From Vandiemenella viatica (taxonomy: Eukaryota > Arthropoda > Insecta > Orthoptera > Morabidae): a DNA stretch of 64,000 nucleotides. Position numbers and translations under genes: made by a program. How positions within the stretch are numbered: position 1 is the first letter of the stretch; each line of letters opens with the position of its first letter. The notes beneath the pieces are model-generated. The model had not been told where the DNA came from, did not search any database, and was given only the letters and a program-made list of their open reading frames with translations. This document shows positions 44,690 to 56,237 of this stretch, one piece after another. The stretch covers positions 178,088,494 through 178,152,493 of the forward strand of contig JARYHS010008074.1 of NCBI GenBank assembly GCA_031002005.1. Direction: 5' to 3'.

Positions 44690-45187
44690 AATATTTACAG
44701 TTTGAAGAAAAAGCAGAAGCAGGGTAAAATAAAGGATAAGGAAAAACAATTCAGTCTTCAATTGCTGTGGGTTTTGGTGTAGATAGCAGCGAAAGTATAA
44801 TTTTTTAAATCTCTATCTGCTAATAAAAGTTTGTGTCAACAAAGTATTTGTGAATTTTTTGGCATTGCAGTCATAGACAGTGGTTTATCTCAAGCTGGTG
44901 TGGACCAATCCATTGTAAACTTTTTCGCTGCCAACATAATTCCACTACATGTTGTGGCATGCAATATGTCTGAGAAGCTGATTAAAATGTTGTACCTCGG
45001 TAAAAACCCAATTTCCAGAGAGTCATTGGATAGACGTATTGTTGATGGTTAACTTTTAACAGATAACTGTAACTTACGTTGAATTTGCAAAAAAATGTAA
45101 TGCTTTAACAATTATCGAAGTTACCTTTTCAAGTAGCCGCTTAACGGTTAACGAAGTTATCTTTTTGATTAACTGTGCCCAGCTATG
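44690..45187 (+). mobile_element. hAT element relic with one terminal repeat
   Basis: 44831-45052 encodes QSICEFFGIAVIDSGLSQAG, VDQSIVNFFAANIIPLHVVA, MSEKLIKMLYLGKNPISRES, typical of the N-terminal part of BED-type hAT transposases. It is followed at once by 'ggttaacttttaacagataactg...gattaactgtgcccagct', which is hAT-like terminal DNA (inverted end 'agctgggcacagttaat'). The central and C-terminal transposase are deleted. The left terminal repeat is not found. Confidence 0.6.
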
Positions 45188-45880
45188 GAAATGATATATA
45201 TAATTTTCTAAGACTTGCCAAAACTGAAACACATGAAAGGGAAATCTAAACTTTTGTGTATTTGTAAGTTGGATACAGCAACACAATTAAGGTATTCATA
45301 TACATCTACAGAAACCTGGTTTGCATAATAGCCAAGTCACCAGAGTTATTCTATTCTAAATAAACGATATATAACACTGACAGAAACCATTCTGTTTCAG
45401 AAAGTGAAGTTAATATACACTGTAAGGTGTAGAACAAGATCTCATAACTTTTTGTCACTAAACAACTATGAGACTGGGCCTATTTTTACAAGAATTGTTG
45501 TAAGTGTATTCTGAGTTGTAAGTAACACTGTTAGGGTAAATGCAATTTCATGTTTTGTGTAGATAAGGGGAAAACATGGAAATTTTATAATTTTTAACTT
45601 TTCTTATAATCTGCAGATAAGAATTAATCTGCATACAAAATTTCAGCTTTCTACATCTACAAGAAGCACCTTACAGATTTGATGATCATCAGCCCATTAG
45701 TCAGTCACTGAGTGAGTGAGTGACAAAAACGGTGAAATTTGCATATGAATAACATTCAAACAAAGCACAAGAATAAAACAAAATTTTGTGTGTTTGCCAA
45801 GATTGCTGGTATCTATGTATTATAGAAATATGAAGCATGTAGTATCAAAAAAACTGAAGAAATTAAGTCACAAAAATGGT
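45188..45880. other. HSL intron without recognisable feature
   Basis: Nothing supported. A 'gtcagtcactgagtgagtgagtgac' stretch at 45698-45723 is weakly repetitive. Confidence 0.45.
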
Positions 45881-46250
45881 CTTAATTACTTCGAGAGAAG
45901 GGTAGACAGGGTCGTCACCAATGACTCGACTTGGCAGATTGTGAAGCAACCCTCCACGATTTTTAATCTTGACTCAAAGACCATTAACTTCCTGCACTTT
46001 TTCCATATCCACTACATTACTTAACTCCACAATGTTGTTTATTTTATTCCTAGAGTTAAATAGTAGTAATCTGATACCTGTGTTTGGTGTGCTGTGATCC
46101 TTACCTTTAATCTTCCACACTCCAATTACTCCTTTTACCAAGTTCCATCAATTTGTTTTGTAGCAAAAACTACACCATAATGGTTCCTTTAAGCAGTTAC
46201 CTTGGGTCGCCTACTGGTATGTGGCAACAGAAATAACTAATCCAAAACAT
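45880..46250 (-). pseudogene. CR1-like endonuclease N-terminus, minus copy
   Basis: Minus strand: STPNTGIRLLLFNSRNKINN, IVELSNVV, MEKVQEVNGLESRL-like, KIVEGCFTI in slipped frames. The pattern 'LLxNxRxxxNKxxEL.N' is the start of the endonuclease seen at 30228. It is probably the 5' piece of the same minus-strand copy as 42200-43260, separated by later insertions. Confidence 0.5.
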
Positions 46251-46550
46251 ACACTAGCCTAAACCTCATAACTAAAAATGGATTCCCTTATTGTTTAAGA
46301 TAACAAATAAAATAGGACTACCTTCGCTATTCTGTTTAAGTATAGACCACACAAGATGTAACCACAGGCACAACAGTCATTTCAGACTCGTACGTCTCTC
46401 AACCCCCAGATTTACCAACCTCATGGATAGTGTTAATTTAGTCAATAATGGCAATTTAGATACTGCTATAACTTCAAAAGACATCATGGTCAGACTATCC
46501 ACTTTTGAAGATGAAACAGAAATAATCATCGGTCATGAATTCTATTATAC

Positions 46551-46746
46551 CTCTCATTTGTTGGATCTTCTACTTCAGGTTGCAGTGACCCAAGTGATTC
46601 AGCTGTGAGTGTATCTGTTTCCTCTCCTGAGACAGAACCAGCAGATTCTCGAGTGGCAACATCACTAACATCATAATGTGGAGACTCAGCATCTCCTTCT
46701 GATCCAGTATTACTCAAAACTATGTCATCATCCCCACATGTATAAG
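46551..46746 (-). CDS. hormone-sensitive lipase, acidic regulatory exon (partial gene)
   Basis: A 196-bp exon (phase 1 in, phase 2 out), preceded on the minus strand by 'tacgatttgcttccaacag' and followed by 'gtataatag'. It encodes (A)YTCGDDDIVLSNTGSEGDAE, then Ser/Glu/Thr-rich sequence (SAGSVSGEETDTLTAESLGS) and EVEDPTNE. In mammalian HSL the nucleophile half of the catalytic domain ends in a 'C..AYxG' segment and leads into the regulatory insert at this point (family knowledge). The exon fits that position. Low-complexity content makes direct similarity weak; the support is splice sites, phase and downstream exons. The preceding exon, which should carry the nucleophile serine, was not found in 46747-64000. 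Confidence 0.75.
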
Positions 46747-47165
46747 CTGTTGGAAGCAAATCGTATTTAGAAGAGACACAAAGCAGAAGCATTACCAATT
46801 CAGCATTAAAAAGAAAATTAATTTTATTAATGTCGGCAAAACCAAAAGCCAACCATGCAGAAAACACAAGTTTATGATTACTCACACTAACTTATACGCC
46901 TATTAAAAATGAATGGTTGAATGCAGAGTTCCAGCAATACATTTCATTGAGCTATACAACAGCATCAGAGAATATAGCAAAAACATCTACATTGAATATA
47001 CATAGCTTGTAAGCCCATAAAAGATAACAGGTTGCATACAGCATTTCGACAGTTCATTTCCTTAAAGTTGTTAAACTAAATATAGTTTAATTAAACAATG
47101 CTCATTAACCTTAAAAATGGTATAATGTGGTATACATTTCTTCGTTTACTGTAGCAGCACAATCT
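46747..47165. other. HSL intron upstream of the first visible exon
   Basis: No recognisable feature apart from the splice acceptor at 46747-46765. Confidence 0.4.
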
Positions 47166-47752
47166 CTTGATAGAGTGTTTATTTATTTATTTATTTATCT
47201 TATGGCCATAATCAATAATACAATTATATACAACTGTTTCACATAATAAAATTTTACATCAAGTTATAGTTAAAATTCAAATTGACATAGCAAAGCCAAT
47301 GTAATGCCTCATTTGAAATATCTATGAATTCTTTCAGTGATACCCTGAAGGCTTGAAGTGGACAATCAAAGGCCATGTGATGAATAGTTTGTTCTACCTC
47401 ACCACAGTCACAACTTGGTGAATCTCTCATTCCCTATGTGTAAAGAGATAAAGCAGGTCTGCCATGACCAAATCCAACTCTGTTTAGAGCTGTCCAGTTC
47501 TTAAATGGGAGGTTGAGTCCCTTTGTTACCTGTTGAGTATCAAACAAGGAGTGCCATTCTGGTGGGGCCAATGCTACCCACTCCATACCCCCCCCCCCCC
47601 ATTAAAATTGTTAGACATAAATTGTTTTGCAGTTTTTGTGCTAGGTCTTCTCGATTTAAGTCTCTGAAATTTCGTTTCCATGTCGTCGTGGATGGGGAGG
47701 TACCAGTTATGACAGATCTTATTACATTGGGCAATTAGGTCATTTCGTCTAC

Positions 47753-47840
47753 TCAAAACGGGTTGCCGGTAAATATGCATTTATTTATTAAGTAGTGGAT
47801 GTTTCAAGTCCACACCACTGAACCGACAACCCGTTTTGGT
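47753..47840. repeat. 88-bp inverted-repeat hairpin
   Basis: Arms tcaaaacgggttgccggt (47753-47770) and accgacaacccgttttgg (47822-47840) are complementary with one mismatch. The loop holds a second small hairpin (gtgga/tccac and agtgg/ccact). It resembles a tiny MITE or a cruciform site. No target duplication was recognised. Confidence 0.7.
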
Positions 47841-48892
47841 CTGGTTCAAAACCAGTAAGCAGAATTTGTTAAATTTTAATCTTTCGCTAAGGTATATGGG
47901 AAACGGGCATCATGCAGAAGATGATACCAATGCCAATAGTCACTTAAAAGGTGATTTAAAATCTAAAAACCAACTAAACACATAATTTCAGCCTTAAATA
48001 GACCTTCAATAAGAAAAAATGGTGTTTAAAATCACCTAAATCACAGCAATAAAGAATAATCCAGCTTGTTAGGCACTTAACTTTGTTACAAGACAATAGC
48101 ACCATTTTACAACACTTTTTGATGCAGTAAAAAACGTGTAGAGTATTAATCAAACAGGAGAAACTAAATTTTGCAGTAAATAACACATGATCAATAGTTT
48201 CAGGCAGTTTAAAAATAAGAAAACACAAGTTTTAAATCCAGTTAAATAAACCGGCAGTTTCAAACACTAATAACAACACATTTAGAGCAGTTTCTGATAT
48301 CAGCTGATATTGTAATCAAAACTTAAATTTTTCCTGTACATCGTGCTGAAATTTCAAGCAGTTCTGTACAGTTAATCAAGCCAAAGATGAATTTCTAAAC
48401 AAATTGCATCTAATTTGGCATGATGCTGGCTTACATTAATCATCACAGTCAAACCAATCACAGTAAGGGGATAAAAACACTTTTAATACATGTAATAAGA
48501 ATAGCAGTAAACGATGCCAAAAGCTGTTTTTCGAGACAGGCTTTCCTTTCAGAGTAATTCATTGTAAGCTTTTTGAAATTTGAATTTTGCAAATGGCACT
48601 TGGCTCAAAAGGCACCGGTACTTTAGAAATTTGATTATTACACAAGTACACCAGCTAAAGAGAAGATGGGCACACTGTTGTATAACTGAGAGAATACAGA
48701 ACAAGATTAAATATATTTAAAGTCCAAAACACCACATTTTCACTGTGCATTGATATGCTAACACACACGTTTAGAGCAATGATGTGAGGCATTCTACGCA
48801 AGCAACAGGTGGGAATTTATTACAGCTAAACGATTGAGTTTACGACAAAAGTTGAAAGGGATTAAATTAATTGTTATGCCTATCTCTAAATA

Positions 48893-50226
48893 CGAGGCGT
48901 ATTCCAAAAGTAAGGTCCGGGGTGCAAGATGTCACAGATGATAGGCCTGAATGACGTTTCCCACCTGCAGCACCATCTACCAACTCCTGGTAAATATGCA
49001 GTATTGTTGGCGTGCCGCAGTAGCCGTATATCTATTGTTGAGAGCAGTTCGAAATGGCCGCGACAATTGTAGCTCCCGCTAGTTGTGAAGTGCGCGGTGT
49101 GATTAGATTTTTGTTGGCAAAAGGATCGTCAGCTGCGGACATCCATCGCGAATTGTGTGTAGTGTATGGACCAAACATAATGAGTGAGAAACAAGTTCGA
49201 CACTGGTGTCGAGAATTTCAATGTGGTCGCACAGATGTGCACAATCAACAGCGGAGTGGCAGGCCCGGTATTCGGACCGACGACATCATCGAGCAAGTTA
49301 ACCAAAAACTGCGAAGTGATCGGCGTTTGACGATTAGTGGTCTGGCTATGGAATTCCCAAATGTTGCTAGAACCTCAATTTACAGGATTGTCACTGAAGA
49401 GCTTGGATATCGGAAGCTTTGAGCGCGGTGGGTGCCAAAACTGCTCACCGCTCAGCACAAAGAGCAACGAATGCATAGCGCACGACAATTTTTGGAGCGC
49501 TATAGACAAGATGGAGACAGTTTGTTTTACCAAATTGTTACGGGAGACGAGACGTGGATAGCGTACACCAACGCAGAATCAAAACAACAATCAATGCAGT
49601 GGCGCCATTCCGGTTCACCCAAACCAAAAAAGTGTAACCAATCGCCGTACACGAATCGCAAAATGATGGCTTCCGTGTTTTGGGACGAAAAGGGCGTCCT
49701 TTTGATCGAATTCATGGACCGTGGGACAACCATTACAGCTGACGTGTACTGTGCAACGCTCACCAAACTGAGACGTGCCATCCAAAATCGACGCCGCGGG
49801 AAACTGTCGTCTGGCATCATCCTCCTGCACGACAACGCACGCCCGCATACCGCTTCCAAAACCAAAGAGAAGATTCAAGAGTTTCGTTGGGAAATCCTAG
49901 ACCACCCTGCTTACAGTCCAGATCTTGCACCAAGCGACTATTTTCTCTTCCTGCATTTGAAACGGTGGCTTGGTGGACAACGATTTCAAACCGATGAAGA
50001 ACTCAAGACGAGCGTTACCAACTGGTTCAGGTCCCAGGCGGCAGACTTTTATGCCGAGGGGTTAAAGAAACTGGTACAGCGTTACAGAAAGTGTATAGAT
50101 ATGAACGGCGATTATGTGGAAAAGTGAACTAAATATGTAGTTACATACTGACGTTAATAAAAACCTTGTATCCTGAACGATGTTTTTATTATGATCAAAC
50201 GGACCTTACTTTTGGAATACGCCTCG
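48893..50226 (+). mobile_element. full-length mariner element (1334 bp)
   Basis: Flanked by TA at 48891-48892 and 50227-50228. The 27-bp terminal inverted repeats are perfect, beginning CGAGGCGTATTCCAAAAGTA. Length and organisation are those of a standard mariner with one transposase gene. Perfect ends and a single coding defect indicate the youngest insertion in this nest. Confidence 0.96.
49054..50127 (+). pseudogene. mariner transposase with one in-frame stop
   Basis: The frame runs from ATG 49054 to the stop at 50125-50127 (357 codons) and is open except for one TGA at 49420-49422, codon 123, inside 'GYRKL*ARWVPK'. Family members normally have Cys or Ser there. N-terminal part: helix-turn-helix DNA-binding region (VIRFLLAKGSSAADIHREL, then RSGRP linker at about residues 67-71). 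Catalytic part: VTGDETWIAY (first Asp), LLHDNARPH (second Asp) and YSPDLAPSDYFLF (third Asp), with 34 residues between the second and third, i.e. DD34D. All three catalytic residues are intact. The cut-and-paste transposase would recognise the flanking repeats. The second ORF could also start at internal Met residues, but would lack the DNA-binding domain. Confidence 0.95.
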
Positions 50227-51850
50227 TAATATAAAATTCTGAGAGTCCTATGTTACGTATCTTCACTGCACTATATTCTGGGTGTTACATGATTTGGTGG
50301 ATTATATTAGGGAATTTTACCATATTCCCGCAGTCAAACATGGGTTTTAGTAGCGAATAGTCCTGCTGTCCGACTCGGCGTGAGCCACCCCAGGGCCTGC
50401 CTGCCTTGCAAATAGTTCTTACTGCCACGATTTCTGGCAGCCATCTTAGATTCCGTTGGGAAAGTAGTTAATTTTTAAATAGTCATTATGTAAATTCTCA
50501 AAATCATTTAAGGGTATTCTGGAGGTTGGTCTCACTTCACGAATTGCTTTCTTTTGTTAAAAGATTTGTCTCATTGCCTTTTTCATCTGTAATGTGAAAC
50601 TTTAAAATTTTGGAAGAATAAACTTATGTGTTAAAACTGAACAGTGCTTTTATTGTTGTAGCTACAACCATACCTTTCCTTTCCTGACGTTAATTGTGGA
50701 AAGGTGGCGGCCGTTGTTACATTGCAGTTGATTTATCAAAGGTATTTTTCATGGTCTAGAAAATTTTGATAGAACTTTATCCGAGTGTGAAGTAAGTTAA
50801 GGAGATGAAGACTTACTACTAGACCGGTAGTAGGCTTGCTCCTTACAAATTATGTCAATATTTTTGGTGTTGGTGCTATTTATCCAGACACTTGGGGTGG
50901 ACCTCCTCTTACTTTGCTTATCTTATTATCTGAGACAACCTGTGAAGTTTTGAAGTTAGCATGGTACTGATAAGACGAGTTTGCAATTTAGGATGTTTAG
51001 CAGTTTGTACACCACAATCTCTCGCTGCACTGTGTCGTAAGCTGCAGTAAGGTTAATAAGTACTGCCTCAGACTTCAAACGTCTCTCAATTCTTGCTTCT
51101 ATGTGGGTTGCCTGATCCTCATAGTTTCTTGTAGGTCTAAAACCTGCCTGTTCAACTGGGAGGTTTTCGAAAATAATCAGGCTGATTCTATTGTAGATGA
51201 TCCTTTCAAACAACTTGTTACTGGTACTCAGCAATTAAATACGTCAAAAATTCTCTGGAACATCAGGGTTTTTCCAGGCTTGAGAATTGCTATGATCTTC
51301 ACCCGTTTAAATTCCAGAGGGATGGCACTTGTCTGTAGTAAGTTAGTAAAGAAGTGGGCCAACGATTTTTTGGTATTTTTTCCACAGTGGGTTGGGAAAT
51401 CCAGGTGAACTTTTTCAAAATCATGAGCATTCCGATTCTTCATTTGTTTGATGGCCTTTGCCACCTCTACATCAGTGACAAGCAATGAGAGGTTTGTAGG
51501 AGCACAGTACATTCTTTTTGAATGGGACAATTTTTTTCCTTCACTTTTCAAGTATGATCTTTATCGGCACTCACTACAGACAGATTAGTAAGTTGGCTAG
51601 CTATTTGATCTGGAGTGACCTGATTCTTTGCTTGAGGGTTATTACTAGCTTTTTAAGGAGGATCCACATTTTCTGGCTAGACTTCTTGAAATTCAAGGTT
51701 TACACTGTGTCATTCCATTTGAGTTTATGGGCATTGTCCAGGTTCTGCAGCTGTTTGTTGACTACTTCTGTACACCCTTTCTGTTGAAATCCTCATATAG
51801 CATTTCACATGTTTCGTTCCAGCCTGGAATATACTCTTTTCTTAAAGTTT

Positions 51851-52780
51851 CTAGGAATAGACTTTTTAACTGAGTATATGAAAATGTCTACATCAACTAA
51901 AATAAATAAACAAAATGATTAATATGTTGATTTAAATCAAATGCACACTTTTTAGTGTTCCATCAATTTATTTCTTCACAGTTAATTAGCTAAATAGAAT
52001 TGTCAATAAATAATTCTCATAGTCACAATTTTGCAGTAACACCTCTGACTGTTGTTAGGTTGGCAACAAAGGCCAAAGCATTATGTACACGATGACACAG
52101 AGACCATACTTAAATTTTTGTTTGTATTGATTGACTTTCAAGCTAAAAATGCATTAATTTTCAAAGGCTACTCTTTGAAATATTAGTATGCTAAATGTAC
52201 ATCGTTAATTAAATACGTATCCTTATGTGGTAATCATATCATGAAGTTAGGAAGTTTCACCAGCTAACACAAGAACTTGTTTTATTAAAAATATGATGAA
52301 AATCAACAAAAGAAATTCAATAATGACATTCAAAGTAATTTTTCCCTATAGTACTATTTCAGTTATTACATTTCATTTTTGAAACATATTGACTCCTTGA
52401 TCAATTTCTGAATAGCAAATGTACCCATCAGTGCTGACTGCTGATCACACTGATTTACCTCTAGCTTCAACATTAATAAAATAATAAATTTACTGTTGTT
52501 AGACATAGCAGATATGTTCAGAAATAAAACTATAACTTAACAAAGGTTAAACTTTAACTGCTACACCAAAGCCAGAAAATTAGCTACAAATACTGTAGTT
52601 CATACTCTTCACCCTATCTACATCACTTACAATTAGAACAAATATACCATTTTATCAGACCGGGTACTTGAATGAAAAACATTATCTGACCATCACTGTT
52701 TCAACTAGTATTCCAAATCCTCAAGTACATACATCCTCAAATAATCAACTTGATCTAGACTCAGGAGGGAAAGAGTCTCA
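51851..52780. repeat. intronic DNA with a diverged copy of the 541-1408 repeat
   Basis: 51900-52060 shares 'cactttttagtgttc.atcaatttatttcttcacagttaatta' with 901-960 and 3300-3350. The rest shows nothing recognisable. Confidence 0.4.
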
Positions 52781-54689
52781 TGTAGACGGTGGAGTTGGTA
52801 AGGAGCATCATGCCTTTAGGCATACGGGCATGCAAGGAATAAAATAAGAGGGCAAGGGTTCTGCTGCTAGGCATTAGCCATAGAAGAGGTATAGGCTCTG
52901 CTATGTAAGTTCATGTAAAGACACAGGCTACCAGAAAAAAAAAATTTTTTTTTCAAGTAGTGCAACATTAGGTCATATAATAGAGGATATAGGTTCACTT
53001 TGTTGGAGTTTCACTTAGTAGAAGTTTCGCTGAGGAGGATAAAGTAGTGATTGTATGGGGTGCAAAGAATACTAATGACAGAATGTGAATTGAGAGTAAC
53101 CTGAAGAAAGCATTAAAGGAGATGCAGCATACCAGGATTGAGCTCATGCAGGTCCTGGGTCGCCATGACCAGTTGCAGGTGAATCTCACTGTGAGGAAGA
53201 TAAACATGGAAGTGAAGATGTTACCTGAGAAATGCATTAGTTCAGGATTGGAGGTTGTACATGTGGGTACCATTGACACGTGGAATTTCACTAGACATGG
53301 CCTACGCCTAAATAGAAGGAGAAATAACATATTTGTTGATTAAAGCTGTGAAGGAGCCTGCTTCCTACGATGATGTGTCAGTACGGTTATTTTGTTATAG
53401 GCTGATGGTGAGTGGATAAAATTAGGTGAAGGTAAAGGTGCATTGGAAAAAACCATAAATGCTAAAGAAATAGTTAATGCCTATAAAACTGGGGTGCAAA
53501 CTGGGAAGATGAAAGTTAATGCTGGAAGTATCGCAAATCCAACTATATGACTCTTCCTTGTTAACTGTAGAAGTATAATGAACAGTGTAATACAGTTTGG
53601 TAACACAAACCATAAGTAGTTATAGGAGTGAAGTAGGAAGGAGTGGTAGAAAATAAGGTTTTCCCCAATGGTTGTAGAGCATACTGCAGAGATAGCAAAA
53701 CAATTGGTGGAGGGGTATTTATATTTATTAGTTAAGACTACTATAATCACTGGTATTTGTAGACCATAGCCATGAGTTGCTGGGAATAGATTTCTGGGGT
53801 GTTATAAAAGAAAAATGTTAGGTTGCTAGCTGCCTTCCATAGTGGAAGAATGAAGGAGGAAGAGAAGCCTCTTAGGGATAAAGTAAATAAATACTCCAAG
53901 TTTAGCAGTGAGCATAGAATGATGAGCTTCGCAGAGGATTTAAATATACTAGGTGTCAACTGGATAGGAAGTAACATTACTAACATAAGGGAAAAGAAAT
54001 TTGTGAATACCTTAGTAAGAAAGGAGGCTTTACACAAGAGCAGAAAAGATATTTTGGTGGAAAGTTCAATATACTGGGATGAAGGCACAAGTACAGTGGA
54101 GTTTAACTGGAAGCACTTATAGGAGATAGTAAGAATGGGAGAAGAAATGTTTATACCAAAACAAAAACAAAACAAAAAAAGAACTGTATGGATCCTAAAT
54201 ATTATAATAGGTAAGTTAGGAGGTTAAAGAGGCTGGTAAGAAGAGAACAGAACAGAGTTAAGAGACAATAAAGCAGTAGGGAACTCTTGGGGGAGGGAGA
54301 GGGGGGGGGGAAGAATTAATAGCAGCAAAGAAGGAAGCTAAAGGTAGGGTCATGAAGAATATTACAGGTGCAGGGGGGCACTGAATCGTGCATCTAGACT
54401 GTTCTATGGCTATGTTAGTAAAGTGAGTGGAAGTGGAGGTGTTTAGACCATTAGAGATAAGGCTGGAGAAGAAGTTACTGAAGATTTGAAAAGGGCACAG
54501 ATAATAAGTAACTGATTTGATGTGATCTGTATGGACTACGAGTCAGAAATGGGAGAATGTAAATGAGAGAATAAGCTTGTCAGCACATTTAGAAATAATC
54601 AGACTAAAAAATCCTGAGGATATTATGAAGGAACTAAGAAAGCTAGAAAAGTGTAAAGTGGTTGATGAAGACAATTTTAACACAGACGT

Positions 54690-55365
54690 TGTGACGATAC
54701 CATCGAACTAACACAGATCGAGAGGAGTATCTGTGAGTGGGGATATCTTTGAGGGAGTATAACCAATATGGTGGCAGTCGAGAGTACGCGGCAATACCGT
54801 GTGGACCTAATGGCGGGAGTTGCCGACTGTTGAGGACAATACTGCGGGAACGATAACCTAAAAGTGTTTGAAACGGTGCAACTAACGTGTACTGTAATTT
54901 CAAGTGTTATGCGGAGTGTTCAGTGTACACGGACGAGGATAGTACTCCGAATTTTCTAATTACTGTGATAGTGGCACCGCATAATATTTTCGCCTACTCG
55001 GTTCGAATCCTGCAAACTTTGGTGATAGAAGTTCGATTACACGGGTCACTGTAACTGGTGGATACTTCGGCGGTGTATTTTCGTGTTTCTCCAGATAATA
55101 AAGTTGTGTGTTGAATGCAAACTTTTGTGATTTGTGTGGTAGTAATTGCTACTCATTTTAGTAGTATAGTTGCTGTCACAAGCTGCTTCAAGTGATTAGT
55201 TTTGTGAATAACTTTAAGTATTAGTATTAGTTGTGGAATCCCCACTGGCGACCGGACAAAATTGAACCTGTAGTAATAGAAACATTTAATCACGAACTTA
55301 AACACGCCACATTGAATCGTTCCACCAGGACTTAGAATTATCGCTAATACGCGAGGTGCCTTGCA
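54690..55365 (+). repeat. left LTR (676 bp)
   Basis: TGTGACGATACCATCG... to ...gaggtgccttgca. It differs from the right LTR at roughly a dozen positions (for example 'gagggagtataaccaatatg' versus 'gagggattttaaacaatatg', and one extra base in 'ttcggcggtg'). That is about 98 percent identity, suggesting a fairly recent insertion. 'aataaagttg' at about 55098 is a poly(A)-signal candidate; 'actggcgaccgg' lies 120 bp before the end. Confidence 0.95.
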
Positions 55366-56237
55366 TGGCTTTGCCGCGACAGGACAGTATAAGTGGAAAC
55401 GGAGGTAGTAAATGACACTGGTCAACTCCGAAGTGGATTTTATGCTGTAAAAAACCGAGTAGGAAAATTGACAATTGACGACAATCGGAACAGCAGACCT
55501 CGCCATATCCAGTAAGCAGCGACAATATATACCGCAAGACGGTGCAATCAGAGACCGTGTTCAACAGTCTGCGGGCTAGTAACATCGCAGAAGCTTCGTG
55601 TTGTACAGAGTGAGAAGAAAAGCAGCTTCGACGACGATCTACGGAACATCTGAGGGGTTGGAGCCTTGCGAGAGCCGGTAGCAGTCTGAGAAAACACGGC
55701 GATTTCTTCTCATAGCAAGGGAAGTGCAAATTTCAAATTTTTAATGTAAGAGGCACAAACTGACAGGAGTAGTTTTTCATTTTCAAACGGAATTTTGTTA
55801 ATTTCATGTGAACTGGTTGGAGTAAATTTCTTTCGACCTTTATTGAATTTTTAAATAGCCAAATGAGTGGGAAAATCTCGGAGCAATTTGTTTAGAATAG
55901 CAACTTGTCAGTTTGAGTCAGTAGTTGGTTTTCGTTTTAATGGAAATTTTTTCCTGTGGATTCACTGGGGTGAATTTTTCTTTTTTCGACTTCTATTAAA
56001 TTTTAAGGAATCACATGAGTGGAAAATTTAATTTTTGATGAGACGGGAATCAACTAATTATTTTTGTAATGCTTTGGTTATAAAGTGTCAACTAGTTCCC
56101 GAGTGTTTTTAATTTTTTGGAGCAAAGTAATTTCTGGAACTAAGGCGTGTACCTTGTCTAAGAGGGAAGTATTGGTGACTGAAGTATTTTGTGATCCTAG
56201 TTTCTTTCAAGAGTAACTTGGTAAATGTTAGTTAAGG

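Larger units (their letters stand above)
47867..50847 (+). mobile_element. solo LTR (1.65 kb) containing a full-length mariner
   Basis: Begins TGTTAAATTTTAATC and ends GGCTTGCTCCTTACA, with target duplication AATT at 47863-47866 and 50848-50851. The LTR is about 1645 bp after removal of the mariner. The 3' end resembles family A ('ccggta.c' then 'tcgg/taggct...tccttaca') and carries 'aggtggcggccgttg' at about 50700. It is thus a shorter relative of the 2.03-kb LTRs. Confidence 0.85.
47166..51850 (-). mobile_element. minus-strand jockey-like element split by a solo LTR
   Basis: Right part 50848-51850 carries the RT: MKNRNAHDFEKVHLDF, VKIIAILKPGK, KLFERIIYNRISL, LPVEQAGFRPTRN and NLTAAYDTVQREIV. 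Left part 47166-47862 carries the C-terminus: ALNRVGFGHGRPALSLYT and SCDCGEVEQTIHHMAFDCPL, a Cys/His block typical of this class. A (TTTA)n run at 47180-47199 is the complement of an (AAAT)n tail. Each half continues where the other stops. Frame breaks make it inactive. It is related to the minus-strand element at 12061-14084. Confidence 0.78.

Noticed and set aside
49432..50127. second mariner ORF as a separate gene
   Set aside because: It is in the same frame as 49054-49422 and separated from it by a single stop, so it is one broken transposase gene.
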